Source: Gammaproteobacteria bacterium
GTDB taxonomy: Bacteria; Pseudomonadota; Gammaproteobacteria; Arenicellales; UBA868
Length of the DNA: 64,000 nt
NCBI GenBank assembly: GCA_022450155.1
Contig: JAKUQR010000008.1
Span: forward strand, 78,283-142,282
Direction of reading: 5' to 3'
Positions 56,196-64,000 of this stretch are shown piece after piece. Position numbers and translations under genes: made by a program. The notes below the pieces were generated by a model, which was not told where the DNA came from, searched no databases, and saw only the letters and a program-made list of their open reading frames with translations. Positions within the stretch are counted from its first letter, which is position 1, and every line of letters starts with the position of its first letter.

Positions 56196-57320
56196 ATGCC
56201 TAGAAAATACTATTGCGTAGATGATTTTCGCCTTGCTGCACAACAGCGCATGCCAAGAGTCATTTTTGACTATGTAGACGGGGCTGCAGGATTCGAGACA
56301 TCGAGTCGTCTGAACCGTGAGGTTATCGAGCAGGTTCGCCTGCTGCCACGCGTTCTTGTCGATATCCGGCAACGGGAACTGGCAAAAACATTTTTGGGTC
56401 GAACCTGGCCGCTGCCCTTTGGGATAGCTCCCATGGGCATGTGTGACTTGACCTGGCCAAATACTGATATCGCGCTTGCGGCAGCGGCTGCGGATCATGA
56501 CATACCGGTGTGTTTGTCCACCTTTGGCTCAAGCAGCATAGAGGACATAGGAAAAAGAGCTTCTGGAAACGGATGGTTCCAGTTGTATGTGGGGCCGTCT
56601 ATTGATGATGCGATGGGTCTTGTCCAGCGTGCAGAGGATGCCGGCTACGAGTATTTGTTGCTGACCGTTGATGTGCCGGTTGTGTCTGCCCGCCTGCGTG
56701 AACAGCGCCAGGGGTTTGAGAGACCTTTTCGAATGCGACCGAGACAGTTTTTAGATTTCGCGGTTCATCCGCAATGGGTGCTTCACACGCTCGTCAATGG
56801 TGTACCGAAGCCGGCCAATGTCGTGCCTACTGGTAACGAGGGTAATAAATCCACATTCACCCGAAACAAGATCCGTGGCCACATAGATTGGCAGTTCCTG
56901 GACCGGTTGCGCGAACGGTGGGCGGGAAAGCTGATTCTAAAGGGGGTGTTATCAGCGGATGATGCTGTCAGGATTCGGGATGCAGGTGCTGATGCTGTCT
57001 ATGTCTCAAATCATGGCGGCCGACAGCTCGATGCTGCACCAGCGGCGATCGATGTGTTGCCTGCGATCAGACAGGCCGTGGGTGCTGATTACCCGTTGAT
57101 ATTCGACAGCGGAATACGCAGCGGTGAGGGCATCGTTAAAGCATTGGCTCTAGGGGCGGATTTTGTCATGCTCGGACGACCGTTCCTTTACGCGTCGGGT
57201 GCTGACGGGCAGCGCGGTGTGTACCGTCTTGTCGAGTTACTGAAAAACGACCTGCTTCTGGTGCTGGCTCAGATCGGTTGTATAGATGTTTCCCAAATCG
57301 ACCACAATGTTTTGGCATAA
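56196..57320 (+). CDS. FMN-dependent alpha-hydroxy-acid dehydrogenase/oxidase
   Basis: TIM-barrel flavoenzyme of 374 residues (lactate dehydrogenase LldD, glycolate oxidase and mandelate dehydrogenase family). Substrate Tyr region VIFDYVDGAAGFETSSRLNR near residue 20-45, FMN-binding PFGIAPMGMCDLTWP, WFQLYVGPS, LTVDVPVVSARLREQRQGF, then ILKGVLSADDAVRIRDAGAD and the catalytic His in YVSNHGGRQLDAAPAAID near residue 270. GIRSGEGIVKALALGADFVM follows. Motif set complete. It is followed by a ThDP decarboxylase 72 bp away, so oxidation of a 2-hydroxy acid to a 2-oxo acid with later decarboxylation is plausible. Confidence 0.9.
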   Translation: MPRKYYCVDDFRLAAQQRMPRVIFDYVDGAAGFETSSRLNREVIEQVRLLPRVLVDIRQRELAKTFLGRTWPLPFGIAPMGMCDLTWPNTDIALAAAAADHDIPVCLSTFGSSSIEDIGKRASGNGWFQLYVGPSIDDAMGLVQRAEDAGYEYLLLTVDVPVVSARLREQRQGFERPFRMRPRQFLDFAVHPQWVLHTLVNGVPKPANVVPTGNEGNKSTFTRNKIRGHIDWQFLDRLRERWAGKLILKGVLSADDAVRIRDAGADAVYVSNHGGRQLDAAPAAIDVLPAIRQAVGADYPLIFDSGIRSGEGIVKALALGADFVMLGRPFLYASGADGQRGVYRLVELLKNDLLLVLAQIGCIDVSQIDHNVLA

Positions 57321-57392
57321 ATCGGGTGCCGTAGACCCGGCATGCATCGAACCGGTTAGTCCGAATAGGTTGAATCATTTGGAGAGGTCAAG

Positions 57393-59114
57393 ATGAAGGT
57401 ACGAGGCGGGATGCTCCTTGCCCGCGCTTTGCGCGAGAAAGGCATCACACAGGTATTCACCCTGAGTGGCGGATTCTGTAACCCTGCCCTGGAAGGTCTG
57501 ATGGAGTGTGATATACCGGTGATCAATACACCCCATGAGCAGATCGCCGGGCACTTGGCTGACGCGAACACGCGGATCACGCGCAAGCCGACCGTCTGTC
57601 TGGTGGGCCCGGAAGGTTTTGCCAACGCCGTGCCTTCGATGATGGAGGCCTGGGGCGAGCGATCGCCAGTTATCTTCATTACCGGTTCCAGCACCCTCAA
57701 GCGCGAAGGCAGCGGAGGGTTCAAAGAGATCGATGATGTTTCTATTGCCGCACCGCTGACCAAATACAGCGCATCAGTCACTGACGGTACCCGGATTCTG
57801 GAGTTTGTAGATCGAGCTTACAAGATCGCGCTGAGTGGTTATCCCGGTCCTGTGCACCTGAGCGTCCCAGTGGACATCATGTTCTCCTGGTATGAGGAAC
57901 AAACCGGCCAGTCAGAACGGCCGTTCAACCGGGCACCACTGCCACCTGCCCGGGCATGGCCGCGCCCGGATGACCTTGAAGTCATCCTACACAAGGTCCG
58001 CGCAGCACAGCGGCCGATTTTGATTGGTGGTCACGGCGTCTGGTGGTCAGGAGCTGAGGCAAAGTTGGAAAAAGCGGGTCGGGTACTTGCAGTGCCAGTG
58101 TTCAACATTCCTTATCATCAGAAACTGTTGGGTGAAGAAAGCGGGGTTTATATGGGCCTTGCTGATATTCACCAGTACGCGCCCTCCAAAACTGCGCTGG
58201 CCGATGCTGATTTGACACTTGTTATCGGCGGTCGACTTGACAACCAGATGAATTTTGGAAATCCACCATTCTTCCCTGAGACGACCGAACTGGTCTGCAT
58301 CAACGGCTCCCCGGAAGAACTGGAGCTGAACAGAGCGGCAGACCACACCTTGTTATGCGATCCGGGCGCTTTTTTAGATGCGATTTCTGCACTGGCGGAG
58401 GACCCGACCTGGAACTCAAGCGGTTCCTGGCTTGAAAAGAATCGTGCACTGCGGGGTGAGTGGGTCGACCAGATGACGACAGAACTGACTCAGTCAGAAG
58501 AAGACGATGCCCGGATTCACCCACTGCAGTTGGCACTGGACGTTCAGCAGCCTTTGGGTGCCGACGACTGGTTGGTCATCGATGGCGGGAATACTCATTT
58601 CTGGTCAGAGATAGCGGTCAATATGGCCGGCTGGGGTGGTCAGAAACTGGCTGGGATCCTGCATCCGGGTGCATTCAGTATGCTGGGCGTCGGGGTATCT
58701 TTTGCGTTGGCTGCCAAGTTAAATCACCCCGCTAGCCAGGTTGTGCTGATCAGTGGCGACGGTGCCTTTCTTTCCGGCGGCTTAAGTGTTGAAGCAGCTT
58801 TTCAGGAGAATGCCCCGATTACGGTTGTAATTGACAACAACGGTGGTTTGACCACCATTTCACAGCAGCAGGAAAGATTGTTCGGACACGATTGTCACGT
58901 GGCCACAGATTTCCGAGATATTCCATTTCATTCGCTGTTCGAAGGACTCGGCGGTTACGGTGAACTGGTTGAGAACCGCGACGACCTGGGGCCGGCATTA
59001 GACAGAGCTTTGGCCAGCGGTAAAACAGCCTGCGTCAATGTGCGGACGAAGGGCGTCATCAGTCCGATTGTGCTGGCGACCACCAGCAAGCGCGACAAGG
59101 CATCGATAGAATAG
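57393..59114 (+). CDS. ThDP-dependent decarboxylase/acetolactate-synthase-like enzyme
   Basis: Thiamine diphosphate enzyme of 573 residues, three domains in the usual order. The N-terminal PYR domain has LSGGFCNPALEGLMECDIPV and the activating Glu in NTPHEQIAGHLADANTRITR near residue 48. A central Rossmann-like domain starts RPILIGGHGVWWSG. The C-terminal PP domain carries the ThDP motif GDGAFLSGGLSVEAAFQENAP then DNNGG near residue 455-485. The GDGAFL-to-NN distance is normal. Specificity among acetolactate synthase, benzoylformate, oxalyl-CoA or glyoxylate carboligase types is unclear. Coupling with a 2-hydroxy-acid oxidase resembles the mandelate mdlB/mdlC pair. Confidence 0.87.
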   Translation: MKVRGGMLLARALREKGITQVFTLSGGFCNPALEGLMECDIPVINTPHEQIAGHLADANTRITRKPTVCLVGPEGFANAVPSMMEAWGERSPVIFITGSSTLKREGSGGFKEIDDVSIAAPLTKYSASVTDGTRILEFVDRAYKIALSGYPGPVHLSVPVDIMFSWYEEQTGQSERPFNRAPLPPARAWPRPDDLEVILHKVRAAQRPILIGGHGVWWSGAEAKLEKAGRVLAVPVFNIPYHQKLLGEESGVYMGLADIHQYAPSKTALADADLTLVIGGRLDNQMNFGNPPFFPETTELVCINGSPEELELNRAADHTLLCDPGAFLDAISALAEDPTWNSSGSWLEKNRALRGEWVDQMTTELTQSEEDDARIHPLQLALDVQQPLGADDWLVIDGGNTHFWSEIAVNMAGWGGQKLAGILHPGAFSMLGVGVSFALAAKLNHPASQVVLISGDGAFLSGGLSVEAAFQENAPITVVIDNNGGLTTISQQQERLFGHDCHVATDFRDIPFHSLFEGLGGYGELVENRDDLGPALDRALASGKTACVNVRTKGVISPIVLATTSKRDKASIE

Positions 59115-59173
59115 ATTCGGAAAGTGTTGCCAGGGTTGGTATCGCTGACAGTACTATCATATAGGACGGGATA

Positions 59174-59530
59174 ATGGCAGTTATATCATCTCATGTATTG
59201 GATGCTGTAAAAGGTATCTCGGCTGCTGGGATCCGGGTAGAGTTTTTTCGACTTTCCGACGACTGCTCGGCGCACCGGTTGTTGGAGACATACTCGGACA
59301 GTGAGGGGAGAATATCGGAACCCGTTGCTGTCGAGGATGATCCAGCGGGCACTATTTATGAACTGGTGTTTCACACGGGCGACTATTTCCCGGTTGCGGA
59401 AATTGCGCAAGGGTCCCATCACAACATACAGTCGGTTGTGGTCAGAATCAGCCTGCCAGACCCCGATGCCCGCTACCATATCCCAGTTGTGCTGTCGCCC
59501 CACAGCTATACCGTCTGGTGGTCAGGTTAG
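59174..59530 (+). CDS. 5-hydroxyisourate hydrolase / transthyretin-like protein
   Basis: Transthyretin-fold protein of 118 residues resembling HIUase, which opens 5-hydroxyisourate after urate oxidation. The first strand ISSHVLDAVKGISAAGIRVE carries the first catalytic His, SDSEGRISEP carries the Arg, and YHIPVVLSPHSYTVWWSG carries the second His. The C-terminal tetrapeptide, normally Tyr-Arg-Gly-Ser and part of the active site, is replaced by Trp-Trp-Ser-Gly, so HIU activity is doubtful. This could be a diverged ring-opening hydrolase or a binding protein. It lies 16 bp before the DmdA-like gene, in an apparent operon with the decarboxylase. No other urate-pathway gene is visible. Confidence 0.78.
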   Translation: MAVISSHVLDAVKGISAAGIRVEFFRLSDDCSAHRLLETYSDSEGRISEPVAVEDDPAGTIYELVFHTGDYFPVAEIAQGSHHNIQSVVVRISLPDPDARYHIPVVLSPHSYTVWWSG

Positions 59531-59546
59531 TGGGACTTGATTGTCG

Positions 59547-60659
59547 ATGAGTTCACCAGCACTGGCGGTTTCCCGCCGCAACCGTCGCACCCCTTATATG
59601 GAACGCATTGAAGCGTTGGGTGTTCAGAGCTATTCGATTGTTAATCACACACTGTTACCTAAGGCCTTCGGGAGAACGGTAGAAGAGGAGTATTGGCACT
59701 TACGATCGAGCGTGCAGTTGTGGGATGTATCGTGCCAGCGGCAGGTCGAAGTCCGCGGGCCAGAAGCCGCTCGCTTGGTTCAGATGATGACCCCCCGGGA
59801 TCTTGGCAGTGCGGTTGTCGGACAGTGCTTATACGCTCCCCTGATTGATGACAAAGCGGGTCTGATTAACGACCCGGTCATACTCAAACGCGCCGAGGAC
59901 TGGTACTGGTTATCAATTGCCGATTCCGATGTGCTGCTGTGGGTCAAGGGACTCGCATTGGGGCTGGGGATAGATGCCATGGTGGTCGAACCCGATGTGT
60001 CTCCGCTTGCAGTTCAAGGGCCGCGGGCCGAAGATCTGGTCGCAGCCGTGTTCGGCGATACGGTTCGGGAGCTTGCCTATTTTCGTTTTGGCTGTTTTGA
60101 TTTTCTCGATCGTCAACTGGTGGTTGCGCGTTCGGGTTACAGCAGGCAGGGTGGTTTTGAGATCTACCTGGATGACAGCAGCTTGGGCACTGAACTGTGG
60201 GATAAGCTGTGGTTGGCGGGCCAAGCATTCAATGTTACCCCCGGCTGCCCGAATCTGATTGAGCGTATTGAAGGCGGTCTGCTGTCATATGGCAACGAGA
60301 TGACGCGCAGTAATAATCCGCTCGAGATCAATCTGGACCGGTTCTGTAGCCTGGATGGGCGAATTGACTATATCGGCAGGTCTGCCCTCGAAGATATTTC
60401 GCGCGATGGTCCTGCACAGCGTATTCGGGGCCTACAGTTTGATGGGGGTCCGTGCCCAGCGTGTGGCTCACCCTGGCCGGTCTACGCATCAGATAGACCC
60501 GTTGGCTATGTGACGTCGGCGATCTGGTCACCTCGACTGAAGCGCAATGTTGCGCTGGGCATGGTTCAGAAGGGTTTCTGGGCAACTGGCCAGTCGGTTA
60601 GCGTACACAGTACAGATGGTATTGAACGTTTCGGGTCGGTCCAGGCCACACCGATATAA
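59547..60659 (+). CDS. dmdA: DmdA-like dimethylsulfoniopropionate demethylase (GcvT family)
   Basis: Tetrahydrofolate-dependent demethylase related to the glycine-cleavage T-protein, 370 residues from the ATG at 59547 (a TTG two codons earlier is the alternative). Blocks that I recall from SAR11 and roseobacter DmdA are visible: ALAVSRRNRRTPYMERIEAL, SVQLWDVSCQRQVEV, MTPRDLGSAVVGQCLYAPLI, WYWLSIADSDVLLWVKGLAL, EPDVSPLAVQGPRAEDL, ARSGYSRQGGFEIYLDD and GCPNLIERIEGGLLSYGNEM. The length fits. It would convert DMSP to methylmercaptopropionate, passing methyl to THF. A paralogue for another sulfonium or betaine compound cannot be excluded by eye. Confidence 0.78.
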   Translation: MSSPALAVSRRNRRTPYMERIEALGVQSYSIVNHTLLPKAFGRTVEEEYWHLRSSVQLWDVSCQRQVEVRGPEAARLVQMMTPRDLGSAVVGQCLYAPLIDDKAGLINDPVILKRAEDWYWLSIADSDVLLWVKGLALGLGIDAMVVEPDVSPLAVQGPRAEDLVAAVFGDTVRELAYFRFGCFDFLDRQLVVARSGYSRQGGFEIYLDDSSLGTELWDKLWLAGQAFNVTPGCPNLIERIEGGLLSYGNEMTRSNNPLEINLDRFCSLDGRIDYIGRSALEDISRDGPAQRIRGLQFDGGPCPACGSPWPVYASDRPVGYVTSAIWSPRLKRNVALGMVQKGFWATGQSVSVHSTDGIERFGSVQATPI

Positions 60660-60784
60660 GCGTGCGGTTGCTGAATCGGAACCGTCGACAACTCAGGTTT
60701 TGGAGCCGGTTGGATCCTTAAATAAGATCCCTGTAATCTTAGAGGGCTAACAACAGGTATTTCACTGATCGAGGATCTGGACGG

Positions 60785-61705
60785 ATGAAGATAGCAGTAG
60801 TCGGTATCGGTGCCATGGGTTCGGTTTATGCGGGTTTGCTGGCCGACGCAGGAAACGAAGTCTGGGCAATCGATGTTTGGCAGGAGCATCTGGACACGAT
60901 TCGTGAGCAGGGGTTGCGGATCGAAGGTGCGAGCGGCGATCGAACGGTGCACAGCTTGAACGTTGCGGAAAGTCCTGACGCAGCGGGAATTTGCGACCTC
61001 ATCATTATCGCGACAAAGGCATCCGGGGTCGGTCCCGCTGCAAAAAGTATTGCTCCTATTGTCGGCGACAGCACACTGGTACTGACGATCCAGAATGGTC
61101 TGGGGGCCGGCGAACGCATTGCGCAGTATCGTTCAACGGACAATATCCTGTTGGGGGTTGCCGGCGGATTTGGTGCATCCATAAAGGGTCCGGGCCATGT
61201 GCACCACAATGGTATGGAACTGATCCGGGTAGGGGAGATGCATGGTGGTCTTACCGATCGTGTTCAGCAGGTTGCTGCCGTCTGGCAGGAGGCAGGGTTT
61301 AAGGTCAAGGCCTTTGAAGACATTAACCAGCTGATCTGGGAAAAATTCATCTGTAATGTCACGTTCAGCGCGCCGTGCACAGTATTCGGGCGGACCCTTG
61401 GAGAGATTATGAGCGATCCCTTCTCGTGGCAGATCGCGCGAGGCTGTGCTTTCGAGGCATACGACACTGCGCGAGCGAAAGAGATTCAGCTTTCATTCAC
61501 TGATGCGGAGAAATATGTGCTCGATTTTGGCAGTAAGATGCCGGACGCACGACCATCAATGCTGCTGGATCATCTCGACAGGCGCCCTTCGGAAATCGAT
61601 GCCATAAACGGCATGGTGCCAGTCGTTGCTGCTGCTGTCGGAACACGAGCTCCCTACAACGAGGTCATTACTGCGATCGTCAAATCCCGGGAATCTGCTT
61701 TTTAG
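60785..61705 (+). CDS. Ketopantoate reductase (PanE/ApbA) family protein
   Basis: NADPH-dependent 2-oxo acid reductase, 306 residues. Rossmann loop IAVVGIGAMGSVYAGLLADAG at the N-terminus, KASGVGPAAKSIAP with the conserved Lys near residue 77, TIQNGLGAGERIAQY near 100, and the C-terminal catalytic helix INQLIWEKFICNVTFSAPCT with Lys near residue 186, then PSMLLDHLDRRPSEIDAING. These match PanE. The enzyme makes pantoate for CoA synthesis, although many family members reduce other 2-oxo acids. Location after a 2-oxo-acid decarboxylase leaves that open. Confidence 0.85.
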   Translation: MKIAVVGIGAMGSVYAGLLADAGNEVWAIDVWQEHLDTIREQGLRIEGASGDRTVHSLNVAESPDAAGICDLIIIATKASGVGPAAKSIAPIVGDSTLVLTIQNGLGAGERIAQYRSTDNILLGVAGGFGASIKGPGHVHHNGMELIRVGEMHGGLTDRVQQVAAVWQEAGFKVKAFEDINQLIWEKFICNVTFSAPCTVFGRTLGEIMSDPFSWQIARGCAFEAYDTARAKEIQLSFTDAEKYVLDFGSKMPDARPSMLLDHLDRRPSEIDAINGMVPVVAAAVGTRAPYNEVITAIVKSRESAF

Positions 61706-61740
61706 CTGTGGTGTGAATAGGTGGCCACAGGATTTGGCTT

Positions 61741-62508
61741 TCAATGGGCACTGGGTAGGATGCTCGGCAGCAGTTCACTGATCTGACCACGCAGTACGGC
61801 ATCAGCGATCCCGTCCATGTCGGTGGGACCGCCATTGATGATTATGATCCGGGCGCCAGACTGTTTTGCGATGGGCACCACACTTGCCGCCGGGTAGACT
61901 GACAGTGTCGACCCCACAGCCAGCAGCAGGTCGCACTGTTTCGCTGCACTTTCAGATCGGACCACGTCTTCTGGCACCAGGTTCTGACCGAATGAGATGG
62001 TGGCCGATTTTAGAATTCCACTGCAGTCCGGGCACGAAGGGTCGTCCTCACCATAACGTAGACGCTCCAGTACAACGTGCATGTCCACGAGGTAAGTACA
62101 GGACATGCACCGTACCTTACGGACAGTTCCATGGATCTCGACAACAACATCAGGGCTGTTTCCTGCCAGTTGGTGTAAGCCATCGATATTCTGAGTGATC
62201 AGCGTATGGAGTTTACCGAGCTGTTCAAGTCGGGCGAGAGCGTGGTGACCAGCACCTGGCCGGGCCTGCCAAACAGGCGAATCGAGTCGAGCCTGCCACG
62301 CCTTTTTGCGGATCGCCGGGTCAGCCAGGTAATGGCGAATGTCCGAGAGTTTCTCAGCATCCGGATCCCTGGTCCAAACTCCTTGGGGGCCGCGAAAATC
62401 CGGAATACCCGAATCGGTGGAAATACCGGCGCCTGTCAGCGCGACCACGCGCTCGGCGTCGTTGAGCCATCGCTTTGCGAGTTCGTGAGTTTCTGCGGCC
62501 TCGGTCAT
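61741..62508 (-). CDS. NAD-dependent protein deacylase, Sir2 family
   Basis: Sirtuin of about 255 residues from ATG 62508. NAD-binding VVALTGAGISTDSGIPDFRGPQGVW near residue 22, the catalytic His in ITQNIDGLHQLAG and VVVEIHGTVRKVRCMSC, and a zinc ribbon C-x2-C...C-x2-C (CMSC near 135, CPDC near 160). The GSTLSVYPAASVVPIA loop is standard. The lysine-acyl selectivity Tyr/Arg pair of desuccinylases (class III sirtuins) is not apparent in ...HHALARLEQL..., so it is closer to deacetylases. It is convergent with the PanE gene. Confidence 0.9.
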   Translation of the reverse strand: MTEAAETHELAKRWLNDAERVVALTGAGISTDSGIPDFRGPQGVWTRDPDAEKLSDIRHYLADPAIRKKAWQARLDSPVWQARPGAGHHALARLEQLGKLHTLITQNIDGLHQLAGNSPDVVVEIHGTVRKVRCMSCTYLVDMHVVLERLRYGEDDPSCPDCSGILKSATISFGQNLVPEDVVRSESAAKQCDLLLAVGSTLSVYPAASVVPIAKQSGARIIIINGGPTDMDGIADAVLRGQISELLPSILPSAH

Positions 62509-62703
62509 CGTGTGTCGCTGAACGTAATGGTCCACGGATAAACAGCCGTGGAATTCCAGGATGGTTGAGAATGTGCCAAAGAGTTTAGGAGGCCAAGGTG
62601 TTGTAATGCAATGTCAGCTGTTCGTGCACCGTTAAATGTCTGCGATAATGGCATTACTGTTTTCGCTGGTTAACGATCAGAATTAAGGTTGCGAGTCGTA
62701 TTT

Positions 62704-63621
62704 ATGCTATACATTCTCCACGAGAACGACCAATGGCTTGCGCCATTCCGCGAGACCTTTACTGAAATGGGTCTGCCATTTAGCGAATGGCACATGGCGT
62801 CTTTCCTGCCTGATCTGACAGTCGAGCCACCACTGGGCGTTTTTTATGTTCGCATGAGCGCATCTGCGCATACGCGTGGTCACTCAGGTGTACCTGAGCT
62901 CACGGCTGGTGTGTTGTGCTGGCTTGAGCGCCACGGGCGGTGTGTCATTAACGGCAGTGCAGCGCTGGATCTTGAGCTCAGTAAAGTGCGGCAATACCAG
63001 GCGTTGATGGCGCACGATCTCCCGGTACCACTGACTTATGCGGCACGCAGCCCAGAACAGTTACTTAGCCTAGCCAGGAACATGCCCTGTCCGTTTGTAA
63101 CCAAGCACAATCGCGCAGGTATGGGGTTGGGCGTTGAGCGGTTCGATGGTTTCGATGCATTTGAAATCCGATTGGATGCCCTGGCCGAAACCCCACCAGT
63201 TGATGGTGTTACTCTACTTCAGGTCTATATCGACAGTCCTGAATCTTTTATTACCCGCTGTGAATTCATTGGTGGGAAGTTCGTTTACGCACTTCGTGTT
63301 GATACCTCGGACGGTTTTGAACTGTGTCCGGCGGACAACTGTTCCGTGCCCGACCAACACGATTCATCTGAAACGAAAATTCTGCGATTCGAGATTATTA
63401 CGGACTACGTGGATCCAATTATTCCTCGTTATGAAACCTTTTTACAGGAGCAACAGATCGACATCGCCGGGATCGAGTTCATCACCGACCATGCCGGTTG
63501 CAAGTGGACCTATGATGTAAACGTCAATACCAACTACAACGCGGAAGCTGAACTACGGGCAGGTGTAAATGCCCCTGTATGTTTGGCCCAGTACCTGAAG
63601 AAAGAACTTGCTCGGTGTTGA
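62704..63621 (+). CDS. ATP-grasp ligase of unknown specificity
   Basis: About 305 residues of an ATP-grasp protein. The N-terminal half (LYILHENDQWLAPFRETFTE) is poorly conserved. NGSAALDLELSKVRQYQALM near residue 95 marks the pre-ATP helix, FVTKHNRAGMGLGVERFDG holds the glycine-rich loop, LLQVYIDSPESFITRCEFIG contacts ATP, and AGIEFITDHAGCKWTYDVNVNTN supplies the Mg-binding Glu/Asn. This is the RimK/GshB layout. The ATG at 62704 is chosen, since the earlier TTG (62689) has a ribosome site placed too close. It is upstream of a class I glutamine amidotransferase, suggesting amide-bond formation on a small acid; unproven. Confidence 0.75.
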   Translation: MLYILHENDQWLAPFRETFTEMGLPFSEWHMASFLPDLTVEPPLGVFYVRMSASAHTRGHSGVPELTAGVLCWLERHGRCVINGSAALDLELSKVRQYQALMAHDLPVPLTYAARSPEQLLSLARNMPCPFVTKHNRAGMGLGVERFDGFDAFEIRLDALAETPPVDGVTLLQVYIDSPESFITRCEFIGGKFVYALRVDTSDGFELCPADNCSVPDQHDSSETKILRFEIITDYVDPIIPRYETFLQEQQIDIAGIEFITDHAGCKWTYDVNVNTNYNAEAELRAGVNAPVCLAQYLKKELARC

Positions 63622-63685
63622 TCCGGTTTTTAGCTCGACTACACTTCGCCGCTTAGATCGTTTTGGGCCCGGTGTCTTAGGTAAC

Positions 63686-64000
63686 ATGGCAAAAGAGATA
63701 CTTATAATTGTTCATCAGGAAACATCCAATCCTGGTCTGGTTGGCGAAGGGTTGGTTAGCCGGGGATGTACACTGGATAGACGGTGTCCGTGTATTGGTG
63801 ATGCCCTGCCGGCTGAACTGTCTCGATACGATGGGGTCGTGGTATTCGGTGGGCCACAGAGTGCGAACGATGACCACATTCCAGGTATTCGTGCGGAACT
63901 GGATTGGCTGGAGGCGACAGTCCTTCCGACAGAAATTCCGGTACTGGGGATCTGTCTGGGTGCACAGCAAATAGCACGCGTTATGGGTGCAAGGGTTGGG
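63686..64000 (+). CDS. Class I glutamine amidotransferase, partial at right edge
   Basis: Open frame from ATG 63686 to the window end, 105 codons, no stop reached. The start AKEILIIVHQETSNPGLVGE, then DGVVVFGGPQSANDD and the nucleophile elbow VLGICLGAQQIARVMGA with Cys identify a GATase1 (GuaA-like stand-alone type). The catalytic His and Glu lie beyond the edge. Similar proteins are annotated as GMP synthase-like glutaminases. It follows the ATP-grasp gene by 64 bp, so the pair may form an amide-making unit. Confidence 0.8.
   Translation, partial: MAKEILIIVHQETSNPGLVGEGLVSRGCTLDRRCPCIGDALPAELSRYDGVVVFGGPQSANDDHIPGIRAELDWLEATVLPTEIPVLGICLGAQQIARVMGARVG

Overview
The window is chromosomal DNA of a free-living, probably marine proteobacterium. 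A uvrA / major-facilitator (MFS) transporter / ssb block opens it, an arrangement I know from gammaproteobacteria such as Pseudomonas. However, the tRNA-Arg(CCU) group I intron, the SAM-II riboswitch and several catabolic families are more often met in alphaproteobacteria. I lean towards an uncultivated marine gammaproteobacterium, with moderate confidence. Codon use looks even throughout. I see no integrase, transposase, phage gene or CRISPR array.

Layout. 1-6.4 kb: DNA repair and single-strand binding (uvrA, ssb) around an MFS exporter and a scar of two fused, decayed genes (an amidase tail and a PotA-like ATPase head). 6.5-16.2 kb: a branched-chain-type (Liv) ABC transporter with all five components, bracketed by two acyl-CoA/aryl-CoA ligases and followed by an SDR. 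16.4-20.7 kb: a small membrane protein with its own promoter and terminator, a D-cysteine desulfhydrase/L-cysteate sulfo-lyase homologue, an Asp/Glu racemase, an aminotransferase and a DUF1285 protein. 20.7-24.6 kb (minus strand): cysteine desulfurase-like protein, cystathionine beta-synthase and cystathionine gamma-lyase/synthase. 25.4-27.7 kb: cobalt-type nitrile hydratase (alpha, beta, accessory) and a CoA-type Nudix hydrolase. 27.8-37 kb: MFS transporter, CoA-binding protein, MetY, HIT protein, AcuI/YhdH-type reductase, an uncharacterised P-loop protein with MetA, a SAM-II riboswitch in front of a homocysteine S-methyltransferase, and glutathione synthetase. 37-38.8 kb: RDD protein, an intron-split tRNA-Arg(CCU), and two decayed genes (NCS2 permease tail, 2OG-Fe(II) oxygenase). 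38.9-55.1 kb: a dimethylglycine-dehydrogenase-like flavoprotein, an M81 peptidase, a complete Dpp-type ABC transporter, an aspartoacylase-like hydrolase, an AbrB membrane protein, a ferredoxin-NADP reductase, an OYE-type demethylase homologue and an SDR. 55.2-64 kb: DMT transporter, FMN alpha-hydroxy-acid oxidase plus ThDP decarboxylase pair, a HIUase-like protein, a DmdA-like DMSP demethylase homologue, a PanE-family reductase, a sirtuin, an ATP-grasp enzyme and the start of a class I glutamine amidotransferase.

How it fits together. Two themes dominate. The first is sulfur and one-carbon metabolism: MetA and MetY make homocysteine from homoserine and sulfide, a SAM-riboswitch-controlled methyltransferase turns homocysteine into methionine, CBS and CGL move sulfur between homocysteine and cysteine, GshB uses cysteine, and DmdA-like and AcuI-like enzymes could process DMSP. 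The second is scavenging of small organic and methylated nitrogen compounds through three ABC or MFS systems with flavin and THF-dependent demethylases.

The most striking single elements are the 222-nt group I intron in the anticodon loop of tRNA-Arg(CCU) and the SAM-II riboswitch with a readable terminator/antiterminator switch. All family assignments come from reading motifs by eye; no database search was run.
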